This document shows positions 1 through 7,795 of a stretch of 12,922 bases of DNA, piece by piece. Position 1 is the stretch's first letter; each line of letters opens with the position of its first letter. The stretch is from DATFML01 sp964571225 (lineage in GTDB: Bacteria; Pseudomonadota; Gammaproteobacteria; DATFLG01). Position numbers and translations under genes: made by a program. Location of the stretch: NCBI GenBank assembly GCA_964571225.1, contig CAZNBB010000101.1:1-12922 (forward strand). Reading direction: 5' to 3'. The notes beneath the pieces are model-generated. The model did no database searches. It saw nothing but the letters and a program-made list of their open reading frames with translations, and was not told the DNA's origin.

Positions 1-2163
1 GTTACTAATTCCTCTTATTGTATTAAAATTTTTAATGTCATCTGGTAATGGAATTGCTCTCACTAGATTAAATTGATGACGAGAAGTATAGGCAGCATCA
101 GAAATAACATTAACCTCATATAATAATATATAATTTTCAGTAACAACAGAAACAATAACATTATCTTCTCTAGTTACTCCATATGTACCAGCATATTTAA
201 TTCCAATATCACGAACTAATAAATTTTTTACAGCTCCATAAGTTCCTGTATTTATAGAATCTGTATTCCATACTATATGTTGGTCCCCACCTCCATCTGG
301 CACTTCAATATCAGTATGATAAATAGAACTACCTTTTAAAAACACGAGTCTTAAATATGATGATGTTTTGTCATAATAAGCAAAATCTATAATTCCTGAA
401 TATGGAGATCCTTCCATACAATCTTTTCCATAATAATTACTTTCTGTGCCTATGCCATATAATCCAGCTCCCCCATCACCCGGAAAAGTCATTGGATTAA
501 CAGTAACTCCTGTATAATCATATGGATATTTCCAAGCATCAGGAAAACCAGAATCCCACCACGGTCTGTCTGTCATAGTAATTAATGGATTTGAATCTAA
601 TGCCCAAATTCTTCCACTTTTTATTCCCCAATAAGAATTGCCAATTATTCCTAACCCAACATTATCTCCATCATCATTGGTGCTCCAAAATATCTCATCT
701 TGGCAATTTCGATAAAAGTCACCGACATAATAAGATTCATAATTGATAACTGAACGCATAAAATCACCTTGCACCAACAATCTATCAGGAGTATCGCTAA
801 GCTCTGCAACTTTTCTTGATACATTACTTTCTTTTAACATTGATAACGATAGATCAAGTCTATGGATTTCATTTCCAATTAAACATTTAATAAAATGCCT
901 TTGAGACATAAACGATGCATCATACCAAGGTTGATTTTTTAATAAATATGCTCCACCAATTTGTTTTCCACTACTATTAAATTTTGGAGCATTCTGTAAA
1001 ACACCTTCTTCATTATATTTTGGATATTGTGTAGAGCAAACTTGCGGATCACTAAAAGAACTTATTGCTTTTGCATCTTCAAAAGTCATATCAATATATT
1101 TTTTTGTAAATTGTGTTTGAAAACAATCTTTAAATTTTAATGGAGGATAATTAGTAAAATCATCTTCTGACATAAAAGCAGATTGATTATAAAAACAAAT
1201 ATTATTACCACTAATCGGATAAGTGGCAGAATCTCCAAAAATTAAACGATAAACATGATTAAAAAATCTAGCACCAGATCGTATAGAATATAAATATCGA
1301 GATACATAACCTCCTGATGGTTTGAAATATTTAGCATTAATTAAATATGACATTACAATATTAGTATAACCATTATATGTGACAGTAGCACCAACAGTTT
1401 TAGCGCTAAGAATATTTAAGCCGGGATGTAATTCAATATCAGCACTAAAAGTATACTGAGGATTTGGTGGAGTATAGGGATAACCTACCGGAAAACCAGC
1501 TGTATAAATGTAGGATATTAATCCATAACCAGATTGTGGTGTATAAGGCAAATACCAATCAACATCTACCTTATCCCCAACATTAACAGTACTGTTGGTT
1601 CTAATTGAAAAATATGTTCCATAAGTTAATGTAGTTGATATTTGTGTTGAATAATCAACATCACCAATAGTTAAAACAACATTATCTCCATTAACACTCT
1701 TAACTAAAACTGTAAAATCATCTATTGTTGGTTTCCCATTAGCATACCAAGAATCAAAATCAAAATCTATCCATAAAATTGAAGAACCTGTTTTTGTAAT
1801 AAATGCATCATCGCCGCTTTTATAATAAATTATATCTGCAATATATCCATTAACATCTAACATTTTTCCTTGTGTAGTAAAACAAAAATTTTCAATAGAA
1901 GAATATTGAGATGTAGTTGGTGAAAAAGCATAATAAAATGGATTATATATACCCGGATAATTAGTAACAAAATCTGAAAGAAACTTTTTGATGTCGGGCA
2001 TTTTTCTAATAATTCTACTATTTTTCCCAACAACAGGGTAATAAAAATATCTTTTATATTTTCTGAATCCAATCCATCTAGGATAGCTGTTATTATAGAA
2101 ATTGTCACTATAAGCTTCATCATACCTAGAAAAAGGAGTCATATCTAAAATTGTATCAGTCAT
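1..2163 (-). CDS. Large tail-tip-side virion protein, 3' end beyond the window
   Basis: An uninterrupted reading frame of 721 codons runs off the left edge without a stop, so the C-terminus is missing. The protein begins MTDTILDMTPFSRYDEAY and is rich in Tyr, Phe, Asn, Asp and Gly, with short beta-strand-like stretches. I see no signal peptide, membrane segment or catalytic motif and do not recognise a family. It is the second gene after the tape measure, where tailed phages encode distal tail, tail-tip, baseplate or receptor-binding proteins, so such a role is inferred from position only. Two starts are possible. An ATG at 2175 overlaps the upstream stop (TGATG) but has an AAGG only three bases away. 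I chose the ATG at 2163, which has GAGGA at 2169-2173 with a 5-base spacer. Translation is probably coupled to the preceding gene either way. Confidence 0.8.
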   Translation of the reverse strand, partial: MTDTILDMTPFSRYDEAYSDNFYNNSYPRWIGFRKYKRYFYYPVVGKNSRIIRKMPDIKKFLSDFVTNYPGIYNPFYYAFSPTTSQYSSIENFCFTTQGKMLDVNGYIADIIYYKSGDDAFITKTGSSILWIDFDFDSWYANGKPTIDDFTVLVKSVNGDNVVLTIGDVDYSTQISTTLTYGTYFSIRTNSTVNVGDKVDVDWYLPYTPQSGYGLISYIYTAGFPVGYPYTPPNPQYTFSADIELHPGLNILSAKTVGATVTYNGYTNIVMSYLINAKYFKPSGGYVSRYLYSIRSGARFFNHVYRLIFGDSATYPISGNNICFYNQSAFMSEDDFTNYPPLKFKDCFQTQFTKKYIDMTFEDAKAISSFSDPQVCSTQYPKYNEEGVLQNAPKFNSSGKQIGGAYLLKNQPWYDASFMSQRHFIKCLIGNEIHRLDLSLSMLKESNVSRKVAELSDTPDRLLVQGDFMRSVINYESYYVGDFYRNCQDEIFWSTNDDGDNVGLGIIGNSYWGIKSGRIWALDSNPLITMTDRPWWDSGFPDAWKYPYDYTGVTVNPMTFPGDGGAGLYGIGTESNYYGKDCMEGSPYSGIIDFAYYDKTSSYLRLVFLKGSSIYHTDIEVPDGGGDQHIVWNTDSINTGTYGAVKNLLVRDIGIKYAGTYGVTREDNVIVSVVTENYILLYEVNVISDAAYTSRHQFNLVRAIPLPDDIKNFNTIRGISN

Positions 2164-2174
2164 ACCTGTCCTCA

Positions 2175-3104
2175 TCAACCTTCAATTAATTCTGGTGGAA
2201 TTATGTGGATAATACCACTATCAGTTACTTCTTCATCTGTTGCAGGATAAAGTGTTGAAAATGCCATTCCACCATCTTGTTGACTTAAGTGGATATGATT
2301 TTGAAAATCACTACTCCCCGTTCCTCCAACATCTATTACTACTTCACTTACAGTATCTTTTGGAACAAAAACAATTCTTGGCTTTTCAAATACATACATT
2401 GTTTTTAAGTAGTAATTATCCTGACTAATATTCGAAACTGTACCACCAGCATTTGATTCATTTTCATCAATAATTATATTAGCATTGTAATAAGCACTTA
2501 TCTTTTTCCCAACAGTTAAAAACAAAGCTCTTTTATAATTTCCTGCTGTTATTGTTGTGTTGTCACTCGATATAACATTCCCAATTTCATAATTTGTTAA
2601 TGTACTATCTTCAAAAGGAGTATATGCAAATTTCTCAAGACATTTTGTATCATCGTGTTCTTGAACGTTAGCCCAAAATGTTAAATGAACTAAATCACTT
2701 TTTTTGTCATAATTTACTGCTGGAAACATTGCAAAATAAATTGGTTTAAGATAATTTTGATTAACACTGTTTTGTGATACTTGATTTTTATAAAGTACTG
2801 GAAATAATTTGTTTTTATTAAAAGCAATTGAGTCAAAGCTATTTACATTACACCAAAGAATTACATTATTCTCTTTAACAAAATAATCAACATCCGGAGT
2901 AGTTAAACTATTATTAGAGTCATCATATTGACTGCCAATAGTACGGCCTTCAATTGACATATTTGCTCCGGAGCTTGTTGGCTTAAACAAACTATAATTA
3001 AAATTTGCCATATTAGTTTCACAACGATCCGGAAAGATGTAGTTTATCTGTCCGTCATTATCCAACCAATTTGCAATTGTTTTATTTATATGAATCCCTG
3101 CCAT
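2175..3104 (-). CDS. Virion protein downstream of the tape measure (possible distal tail component)
   Basis: A 309-residue protein starting MAGIHINKTIANWLDNDG and ending IHIIPPELIEG. Its ATG has AAAGGA nine bases upstream, overlapping the stop of the tape measure gene, so the two are likely translated in series. The composition (many Asn, Ser, Thr and aromatic residues, alternating hydrophobic strands, no coiled coil or membrane segment) looks like a beta-rich virion protein. Near the C-terminus a Gly-rich segment (VIDVGGTGSSDFQNHIHLSQ) could be a flexible loop. In siphophages the gene directly after the tape measure usually encodes the distal tail protein that caps the tube and anchors the tip; this is inferred from order, since I do not recognise the sequence. 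The stop shares a base with a downstream ATG (TGATG). Confidence 0.75.
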   Translation of the reverse strand: MAGIHINKTIANWLDNDGQINYIFPDRCETNMANFNYSLFKPTSSGANMSIEGRTIGSQYDDSNNSLTTPDVDYFVKENNVILWCNVNSFDSIAFNKNKLFPVLYKNQVSQNSVNQNYLKPIYFAMFPAVNYDKKSDLVHLTFWANVQEHDDTKCLEKFAYTPFEDSTLTNYEIGNVISSDNTTITAGNYKRALFLTVGKKISAYYNANIIIDENESNAGGTVSNISQDNYYLKTMYVFEKPRIVFVPKDTVSEVVIDVGGTGSSDFQNHIHLSQQDGGMAFSTLYPATDEEVTDSGIIHIIPPELIEG

Positions 3105-3117
3105 ATGTTAAAGTCCT

Positions 3118-6100
3118 TTAAAACTCAAATCCTTGATCTTCAAATGCAGCAGCTATTCTCGCCAACTGTTTTGCTATTTCAATTTCAACCTTTGTTCTTT
3201 CTCTTCCTCCCATTCCAAGACCTTCCATTATAGCTTCTCTTGTACCAAGTCCTCGATCTGTATTTCTCCACGGTTGGAAAGCCGGGCCTAACTTAGCCAT
3301 TCGAGAAGTATCAGCTTTATAAATATATGTTCCTGTAGACATTCCTAACGTAAATTGAGTAAATTTTTCTTCCCAAGTTCTTTTATATTGATCCATCAAA
3401 GAAGCTGTTTTAGCTCCAGCTTCTCTCACTTTAGAAACTTGTTCAAGTAAATCATTTTGATTAACACCTTCCTGTTTCATCATTTCAGTTAACTTTTGTT
3501 CCTGCAATTTCATATTCTCTTGAGAAATAGATACTTGTTGTCTTGTATAATTAGCAATATATTCAACTGGTGCTTTAAAGCTATCTACAATGCTTTTACT
3601 AGAATCGAGAATTGCATTTAAAACATTTAATTCTTTTTCCCTTTGAACAATTGGAGCTAAGGCAATTTTTAATTCTTGCCCCTGTATTTGTTGCTGCATT
3701 CCGGTCATTTGAGTTTGTATGCGTCTTTGTTCGGGTAATGTTTTACCAGCTTGTTTTGCAATATCTCTTACCTTCTTTAATTGCTCATATTGATCCTTAT
3801 AATTTTGTAACACATCTTTTTCTTTTTGAATAAGAGTGTCAATATTTTTAAATCGTTTTTCTTCTAACTCTGCATTTGATTTTAAAAGCTCCCCTTCTAT
3901 TTGAATTTCAGATAGTCTAGACTTTTCTGTTTCTAAAGGCTTTTCTTTTTCTAACAATTCTTTTCTTGCGTTTATATTTTTTAATTGCTGATTTAATGAT
4001 TTAACATGAATAGAATATTCTTCTTCATTATATTCTATCATTCTTTTCATACTAGATTCTTGTTGATTTAACGTTTCTAATTCTTTTTGTAATTCTTGTA
4101 TACGACCACCTTCTATTTGCTTAGATATAGCTTCAAGATTTTTTAAATATTGTATAGTTTTAGGTAAATGTTCTTTTCTACCTTCATAACTTTGTTGTTT
4201 CTTTACATAAAATTCAGGAGATTCAATTCCCTTATAAAGTATAGTTAAATTTTCAAGCTCTCTTTCTTTCGCTTGTTTTTGACTACGAATACCATAAAGT
4301 TTTTCTCTATTAGCAGTTCCTTCAACATCTTTTCGTACTCGTTCTGATACTTTTGCACCCTCAATACGCATTTTTAGTAATTCAGCTTCTTGCTCTAATT
4401 CTTTTCTTTTTATAGAAAAAGATTCAATTGTATTTTCAACAGATTGTCCTTGAAATACTAAAAATTCTTTTCTTACTTCAAATATAGATTTTTCTATATC
4501 AAGTTCACGTTGTTTTGCACCAACTAATTTTTCAGTAGCACTTATTCCATCATTATAAATTGTTAACTTTTCTTTTTCAATCTGCGCTAACCTATCATTG
4601 ATAGATTTAATTCTATCAAGATTCTTTTCTTGTTTTAATAGTTCTCGTAATATTGATTCGTCTTCTTTTAATAACTTTGCTCTATTTTGTAAAACTTTTA
4701 TTGATTTAGATTCAATTTTATCAAGTCCTATTCCAATAGTTGCCGCATAATCAACCTGAGCTTGTAATAAGTTGTTTTGAGATTCAACAATATCTCGTTG
4801 TCTATTAGCAACTGCAAATTCTACTTGAACTCTTTTAATTAATTCAGATCTATATTGCCCTTGTTTTTCTAACAATTTATTAATTTCTTGTTGAAGTGAT
4901 TTAGCTCTTTCCGGATCAGCATTTGCTAATGCACCACTTAACATTTGAATTCTTCTAGTTGCTGCTCCCCCTCGTTCTTGTAATTCTCCATAAGTTAATT
5001 GAGCAGCACCTCGTTCACGTACAACATTTTTCATCCTAATACCACCACCAGTAGCTGCTTGCCAAGCAGATCCTAAGCTGGTTTCAAAATCTTCTTGTAT
5101 ATTAGTTCCAAATATTTTATTAATACCACGAGTAGCATATTTGCCCATTCCTCTTGCTATCATATCACCAAGAAATGCACCGCCACCAATACCTACAGTA
5201 GCACCTGTTAACCCACCTACTCCTGCTAAAGCACCTGCACCTTTTATTAATCCCCCACCTAATAAAGTTGATGTGCCAGCAGCAGCATTTAATTTTAATC
5301 CAGCTTGTCCCATTATATTAGCTGGAGCAAAACGTCCCATCAAACCACGAACACCGCCAAATTGACTTCCAACAGCTCCCTTTAAACCACCAATATTAAC
5401 CAATCCACTCATTTGTAACATAGCGGCAGTAGAAATAAGATTTGTCATTGCGCCACCAAGTTTTGTTACTTGTTTAATTGCAACGCCAGCAGCGGCTCCA
5501 ATTGAGCTAACTCCTTTTGCTGATTCACTGAATGCCAATACTGTTTCGGCAGCAACACTACTTATTCTTAATTCAAGATCTTCTACATTTTTTGAATACT
5601 CATTCCAAGCTATTGACAATTTATTGATAGCATCTAATTGTCGCCTATCACCTGTTGCATCAATAATAGCCATATATGTACTTAACGCTTCTTCGCCACC
5701 TGTTTGCATTATTTCAAATAAAGTAGCAACATCTCGTTGTCCTGCTTTCATTAAAGTAAATAATTCCGGAATATTCTTTTGAAGAGATAAGATAGATTGA
5801 TTGGCTTTATTAGCACCGGTTGGAAATGCTGTTGATAACATTTTAATATAACTTTCTGTTTCTCTTCCTAACATTCTAAAAGCTACTGTATTCTTACGTA
5901 ATTCAGCATTTACTTGTGCCAAATCTCTTTGGCTGTATGTTTTTGTAATACGACTTAATTTTTCAAGCGATTGTCTATATTGTTCTATTTCAGAATTTGT
6001 CATTCCGGTTTGACGTTGTAATTCAAAAAGATAATCTGTAAATCGTCCCATTTCTTGAGTAGGAATTACACTAGCTAAACCGGAAACACTACTTTCAAGA

Positions 6101-6150
6101 GATGAAAGTTGTGCTCTTATTCCACTATCTGCTACAAATCCATCAGCCAT
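3118..6150 (-). CDS. Tail tape measure protein
   Basis: A 1010-residue protein that sets tail length by spanning the tube lumen during assembly. The N-terminal 200 residues are mostly helical. Residues about 213-335 are Gly/Ala-rich and hydrophobic (for example GAGALAGVGGLTGATVGIGGG near 304-324), typical of the membrane-interacting region of tape measures. Residues about 400-920 are a long, highly charged coiled coil with repeated KELE, EKE and QLKK patterns. A short less-charged C-terminal part ends AAAFEDQGFEF. At about 0.15 nm per helical residue the length predicts a tail near 150 nm; this is an estimate. The start has AAGGA seven bases upstream. Position directly after the chaperone genes and a frameshift site fits the standard tail gene order. 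I see no lysozyme or peptidase motif in it. Confidence 0.92.
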   Translation of the reverse strand: MADGFVADSGIRAQLSSLESSVSGLASVIPTQEMGRFTDYLFELQRQTGMTNSEIEQYRQSLEKLSRITKTYSQRDLAQVNAELRKNTVAFRMLGRETESYIKMLSTAFPTGANKANQSILSLQKNIPELFTLMKAGQRDVATLFEIMQTGGEEALSTYMAIIDATGDRRQLDAINKLSIAWNEYSKNVEDLELRISSVAAETVLAFSESAKGVSSIGAAAGVAIKQVTKLGGAMTNLISTAAMLQMSGLVNIGGLKGAVGSQFGGVRGLMGRFAPANIMGQAGLKLNAAAGTSTLLGGGLIKGAGALAGVGGLTGATVGIGGGAFLGDMIARGMGKYATRGINKIFGTNIQEDFETSLGSAWQAATGGGIRMKNVVRERGAAQLTYGELQERGGAATRRIQMLSGALANADPERAKSLQQEINKLLEKQGQYRSELIKRVQVEFAVANRQRDIVESQNNLLQAQVDYAATIGIGLDKIESKSIKVLQNRAKLLKEDESILRELLKQEKNLDRIKSINDRLAQIEKEKLTIYNDGISATEKLVGAKQRELDIEKSIFEVRKEFLVFQGQSVENTIESFSIKRKELEQEAELLKMRIEGAKVSERVRKDVEGTANREKLYGIRSQKQAKERELENLTILYKGIESPEFYVKKQQSYEGRKEHLPKTIQYLKNLEAISKQIEGGRIQELQKELETLNQQESSMKRMIEYNEEEYSIHVKSLNQQLKNINARKELLEKEKPLETEKSRLSEIQIEGELLKSNAELEEKRFKNIDTLIQKEKDVLQNYKDQYEQLKKVRDIAKQAGKTLPEQRRIQTQMTGMQQQIQGQELKIALAPIVQREKELNVLNAILDSSKSIVDSFKAPVEYIANYTRQQVSISQENMKLQEQKLTEMMKQEGVNQNDLLEQVSKVREAGAKTASLMDQYKRTWEEKFTQFTLGMSTGTYIYKADTSRMAKLGPAFQPWRNTDRGLGTREAIMEGLGMGGRERTKVEIEIAKQLARIAAAFEDQGFEF

Positions 6151-6163
6151 GATTATTTCCTTG

Positions 6164-6583
6164 TTATGAAATAAACTTGTTGTAAATCAAAATAACTGCA
6201 TCAAATATGTAATCACAAAGATCTGAGTTAATCAATGCTTTAACATTTTCAATTTTATCTCTATCTGCTGAATCTTTATCGAATTTTAATTCATGTGTTT
6301 CGATTGACCATGATTTCAATAAGTATTCTATAATCCTTTCATTCATCATATACGGATCAACACTACTTATTCCAATCATATTTGTTGTCGTAGAAATACT
6401 TCTAATATGATTCTTTAATTCCCAATTTGGAATCTTTAGAGTATATGTGATTTCTCCAATTTTTTCTTCTTGTTCAAATTCTTCTTTTAAAATTGGAACT
6501 ACTTTATCTCTTTTTACAAATACAACTGTTTTTGTTACAACATCTTCATCTCTAATATAAAACTTTTTTTCATTTTCAACCAT
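6164..6583 (-). CDS. Second tail assembly chaperone-like protein
   Basis: A 139-residue protein, basic/acidic in its first 45 residues, then a segment with the layout of small tail assembly chaperones: beta-type ITYTLKIPNWELKNHIRS (about 45-62), the helix RIIEYLLKSWSI with a Leu-Leu-Lys-x-Trp core (about 83-94), a charged loop, and a C-terminal helix DLCDYIFDAVILIYNKFI. The upstream frameshifted chaperone has the same LLK-x-W core followed by L-x-(L)-D-F/F-D and a similar C-terminal helix, so the two look like distant paralogues. This copy lacks the upstream protein's coiled coil. The ATG has GGAG with an 8-base spacer. It lies between the -1 frame stop and the tape measure gene, the place for a tape-measure partner. 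The chaperone call rests on motif layout and position, not a database match. Confidence 0.6.
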   Translation of the reverse strand: MVENEKKFYIRDEDVVTKTVVFVKRDKVVPILKEEFEQEEKIGEITYTLKIPNWELKNHIRSISTTTNMIGISSVDPYMMNERIIEYLLKSWSIETHELKFDKDSADRDKIENVKALINSDLCDYIFDAVILIYNKFIS

Positions 6584-6605
6584 TATGGTTTCTCCATTTA
6601 TTTTT

Positions 6606-7396
6606 TTATTTTATTTTATCTACCTCAGCTCTATTTTTTCCCTTTACAACTTCTAACATTTTTTTTACCCAAGTTGCATCTAATTTTTCAGCATCTAATG
6701 GGTTTATTCCAAACTCACTCCACAATGCTGACAAATTCATATACTCTATAACAGATAAATTGCAAGTAGTGCTGCCTTCATTATAATAAAAAGTGTAGGC
6801 AGCACTATTCAGTTTTTTAGTTCGTCATCGTCACCGTAAATTTTAACATAAGATATTTGAATAATTTGTTTGTAAAGATCAGGGTCCATTCTATATATAC
6901 GACTAATTGTTCCATCAGTAAGCTGTTGCTTGCCTTCAAATCCGGGCATTTGTTCAAAATCAAGATTTAAAACAGGTTCATTTTTAGAAAAAGTCCATTC
7001 TTTTAATAACATCTTTAAAAATGCTTTATTGTAACTAACAGAATCATGTTCTAATTTATTTGTATTTAAAATTCTTTTATATCCCATTTTATCAATATAT
7101 TCTTGTGCAGCTCCGTCCGGATGGACAAAAAAAGCACTTTCTTTATTAAGATATGAAGGATATTCAGATGTCTTTAACTCTTCTATTTCTTTTTCAAGAT
7201 CTTCTTTTTTCTTAACAGTTTCTTCATTCTGTTCCATTTCAATAAGAGTAGCTAATTTGTTTTTTTTAATTTCAATCTCATCATTCAATAATTTTTTCGC
7301 ACTATCTTCATCATATATTTTTAATTTCTTTTTCCTTGTATCAATATATAATTTCACTTCAACTCTATCATTATCATCAACAATGTACTTACTCAT
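6606..7396 (-). CDS. Tail assembly chaperone, long form made by -1 frameshift (gpGT-like)
   Basis: Predicted fusion of the 195-residue 0-frame chaperone with 68 residues read in the -1 frame (263 aa total). The ribosome would read to AAC at 6814-6812, slip back one base on A AAA AAC, and continue CTG AAT AGT (Leu-Asn-Ser) to a TAA at 6608-6606. The extension is open throughout and looks like a protein: a YTFYYNEGSTTCNLS start, then an amphipathic helical part with LSALWSEFGINPLDAEKLD and a Lys-rich end ADKIK-like (EVDKIK). It has no good start of its own: the internal ATG at residue 25 of the extension has only a poorly spaced GAG. By analogy with lambda gpGT, the extension would recruit tube subunits while the shared N-terminal part binds the tape measure. 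No other gene fits this interval. Confidence 0.8.
6767..6807 (-). promoter_or_regulatory. Frameshift-stimulating stem-loop (11-bp perfect stem)
   Basis: On the mRNA strand TAGTGCTGCCT (6807-6797) and AGGCAGCACTA (6777-6767) are perfect reverse complements, giving an 11-bp stem with six G-C pairs in an otherwise AT-rich region. The loop is 19 bases. The stem begins four bases after the slippery heptamer (TGAA spacer), at or just under the 5-9 bases common for stimulatory structures; fraying of the first U-A pair would give five. The loop contains UUAUAA, which could pair with UUAUAG at 6751-6746 with one G-U pair to make a pseudoknot; this part is weak. No U-tract follows, so it is not a terminator. 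Confidence 0.85.
6809..7396 (-). CDS. Tail assembly chaperone, short (0-frame) form (gpG-like)
   Basis: A 195-residue protein starting MSKYIVDDNDRVEVKLYID. I chose the ATG at 7396 because AAAGGAG lies six bases upstream; an in-frame ATG 15 codons earlier at 7441 has no site and would overlap the preceding gene by 53 bases. Residues 36-77 form a Lys/Glu-rich coiled coil, unusual for this family. Residues 90-185 hold the chaperone-like part: FFVHPDGAAQEYI, AFLKMLLKEWTF with an LLK-x-W core, and ISRIYRMDPDLYKQIIQISY. The end GDDDELKN is encoded through the slippery heptamer with TGA immediately after it. The start overlaps the previous stop (ATGAGTAA), suggesting translational coupling. Role by analogy: coats the tape measure before tube polymerisation and is absent from the mature virion. 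Confidence 0.8.
   Translation of the reverse strand: MSKYIVDDNDRVEVKLYIDTRKKKLKIYDEDSAKKLLNDEIEIKKNKLATLIEMEQNEETVKKKEDLEKEIEELKTSEYPSYLNKESAFFVHPDGAAQEYIDKMGYKRILNTNKLEHDSVSYNKAFLKMLLKEWTFSKNEPVLNLDFEQMPGFEGKQQLTDGTISRIYRMDPDLYKQIIQISYVKIYGDDDELKN
6812..6818 (-). promoter_or_regulatory. Slippery heptamer A AAA AAC for -1 ribosomal frameshifting
   Basis: In the chaperone reading frame the codons read CTA AAA AAC TGA, so the sequence A AAA AAC sits in the exact X XXY YYZ register needed for tandem slippage of the P- and A-site tRNAs. The 0-frame stop follows directly. The -1 frame then reads AAA AAA CTG and is open for 68 codons. Heptamer, register, adjacent stop, downstream stem-loop and an upstream neighbour of the tape measure gene all agree with known tail chaperone frameshift sites. 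Confidence 0.88.
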
Positions 7397-7736
7397 AGGT
7401 ATCTCCTTTACCGTTTTCCATACTTGTTGTATGGATACCATATTTATATATTACCCAATTGCGGATAAAAAATACTAAAAACCCATTTCTTGTTTTATTA
7501 AATTCTTCTTTGTTCTCATTAACTATTTCAATGATCTTTGCTACATAATCAACCGTTGCTGGTTTTGGCGGCATCTTAGGTTTTTTAAGATGATCATGAA
7601 TATACAATTCTTGCGAATACAATTCACCTTTAAGAATATCCAATCGGATATGTCCATGATGTATTGAGTTTAAACGAGTTGAATAAAACTTATTCATCTT
7701 ATTCAAATAATTTGTTACATGTTCTATTGCTGTCAT
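7389..7736 (-). CDS. Conserved-position protein of unknown function between tail tube and chaperone
   Basis: A 115-residue protein, MTAIEHVTNYLNKMNKF at the start and ENGKGDTYE at the end. I do not recognise it. It appears mostly helical with a His-rich segment (SIHHGHIRLD, about 24-33), a Pro/Lys linker (KKPKMPPKP, about 51-59), and a second helix pair containing the aromatic stretch GFLVFFIRNWVIYKYG (about 84-99). That stretch is hydrophobic but short and broken by Arg and Asn, so I do not call it a membrane segment. The ATG has AGGA seven bases upstream. It is the first gene after the terminator and its stop overlaps the chaperone start by 8 bases, so it is probably co-translated with the chaperone. 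A tail-assembly role is inferred from position only. Confidence 0.7.
   Translation of the reverse strand: MTAIEHVTNYLNKMNKFYSTRLNSIHHGHIRLDILKGELYSQELYIHDHLKKPKMPPKPATVDYVAKIIEIVNENKEEFNKTRNGFLVFFIRNWVIYKYGIHTTSMENGKGDTYE
7403..7409 (-). promoter_or_regulatory. Ribosome binding site that fixes the chaperone start
   Basis: AAAGGAG lies six bases before the ATG at 7396 and inside the end of the preceding gene. It is among the strongest sites in the window and decides for MSKYIV over the longer 7441 start, which has no comparable site. Confidence 0.8.
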
Positions 7737-7749
7737 AATGTCATCCTAT

Positions 7750-7795
7750 AAAAAAAACCGGCATTGCTGTTAATTCCTTTAACAACAACACCGGT
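7750..7795 (-). terminator. Strong intrinsic terminator after the tail tube gene
   Basis: On the minus strand a 17-bp stem (7795-7779 with 7773-7757) encloses a 5-base AGGAA loop and runs into eight consecutive T residues (7757-7750). The stem starts ACCGG and ends CCGGT. All three non-Watson-Crick positions are G-U wobbles in the minus-strand RNA; in the plus-strand RNA they would be A-C mismatches, so the hairpin is selected for minus-strand transcription. It lies 75 bases after the tube gene stop and only 13 bases before the next start. I see no promoter between them, so downstream genes need readthrough or antitermination. Confidence 0.9.

Noticed and set aside
1857..2123. Minus-strand 88-codon hydrophobic open frame
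   Set aside because: It overlaps the large tail protein frame in another register, and its Leu/Ile-rich product is a shadow of AT-rich coding sequence.
5141..5365. Plus-strand Pro/Ala-rich open frame
   Set aside because: It is antisense to the Gly/Ala-rich part of the tape measure gene, whose GGN/GCN codons give Pro and Ala on the other strand.
6606..6740. Independent small gene of 44 codons starting MNLSALWSEFG
   Set aside because: Its ATG has only a GAG three bases away, and the frame is open back to the slippery site, so the frameshift extension explains it better.
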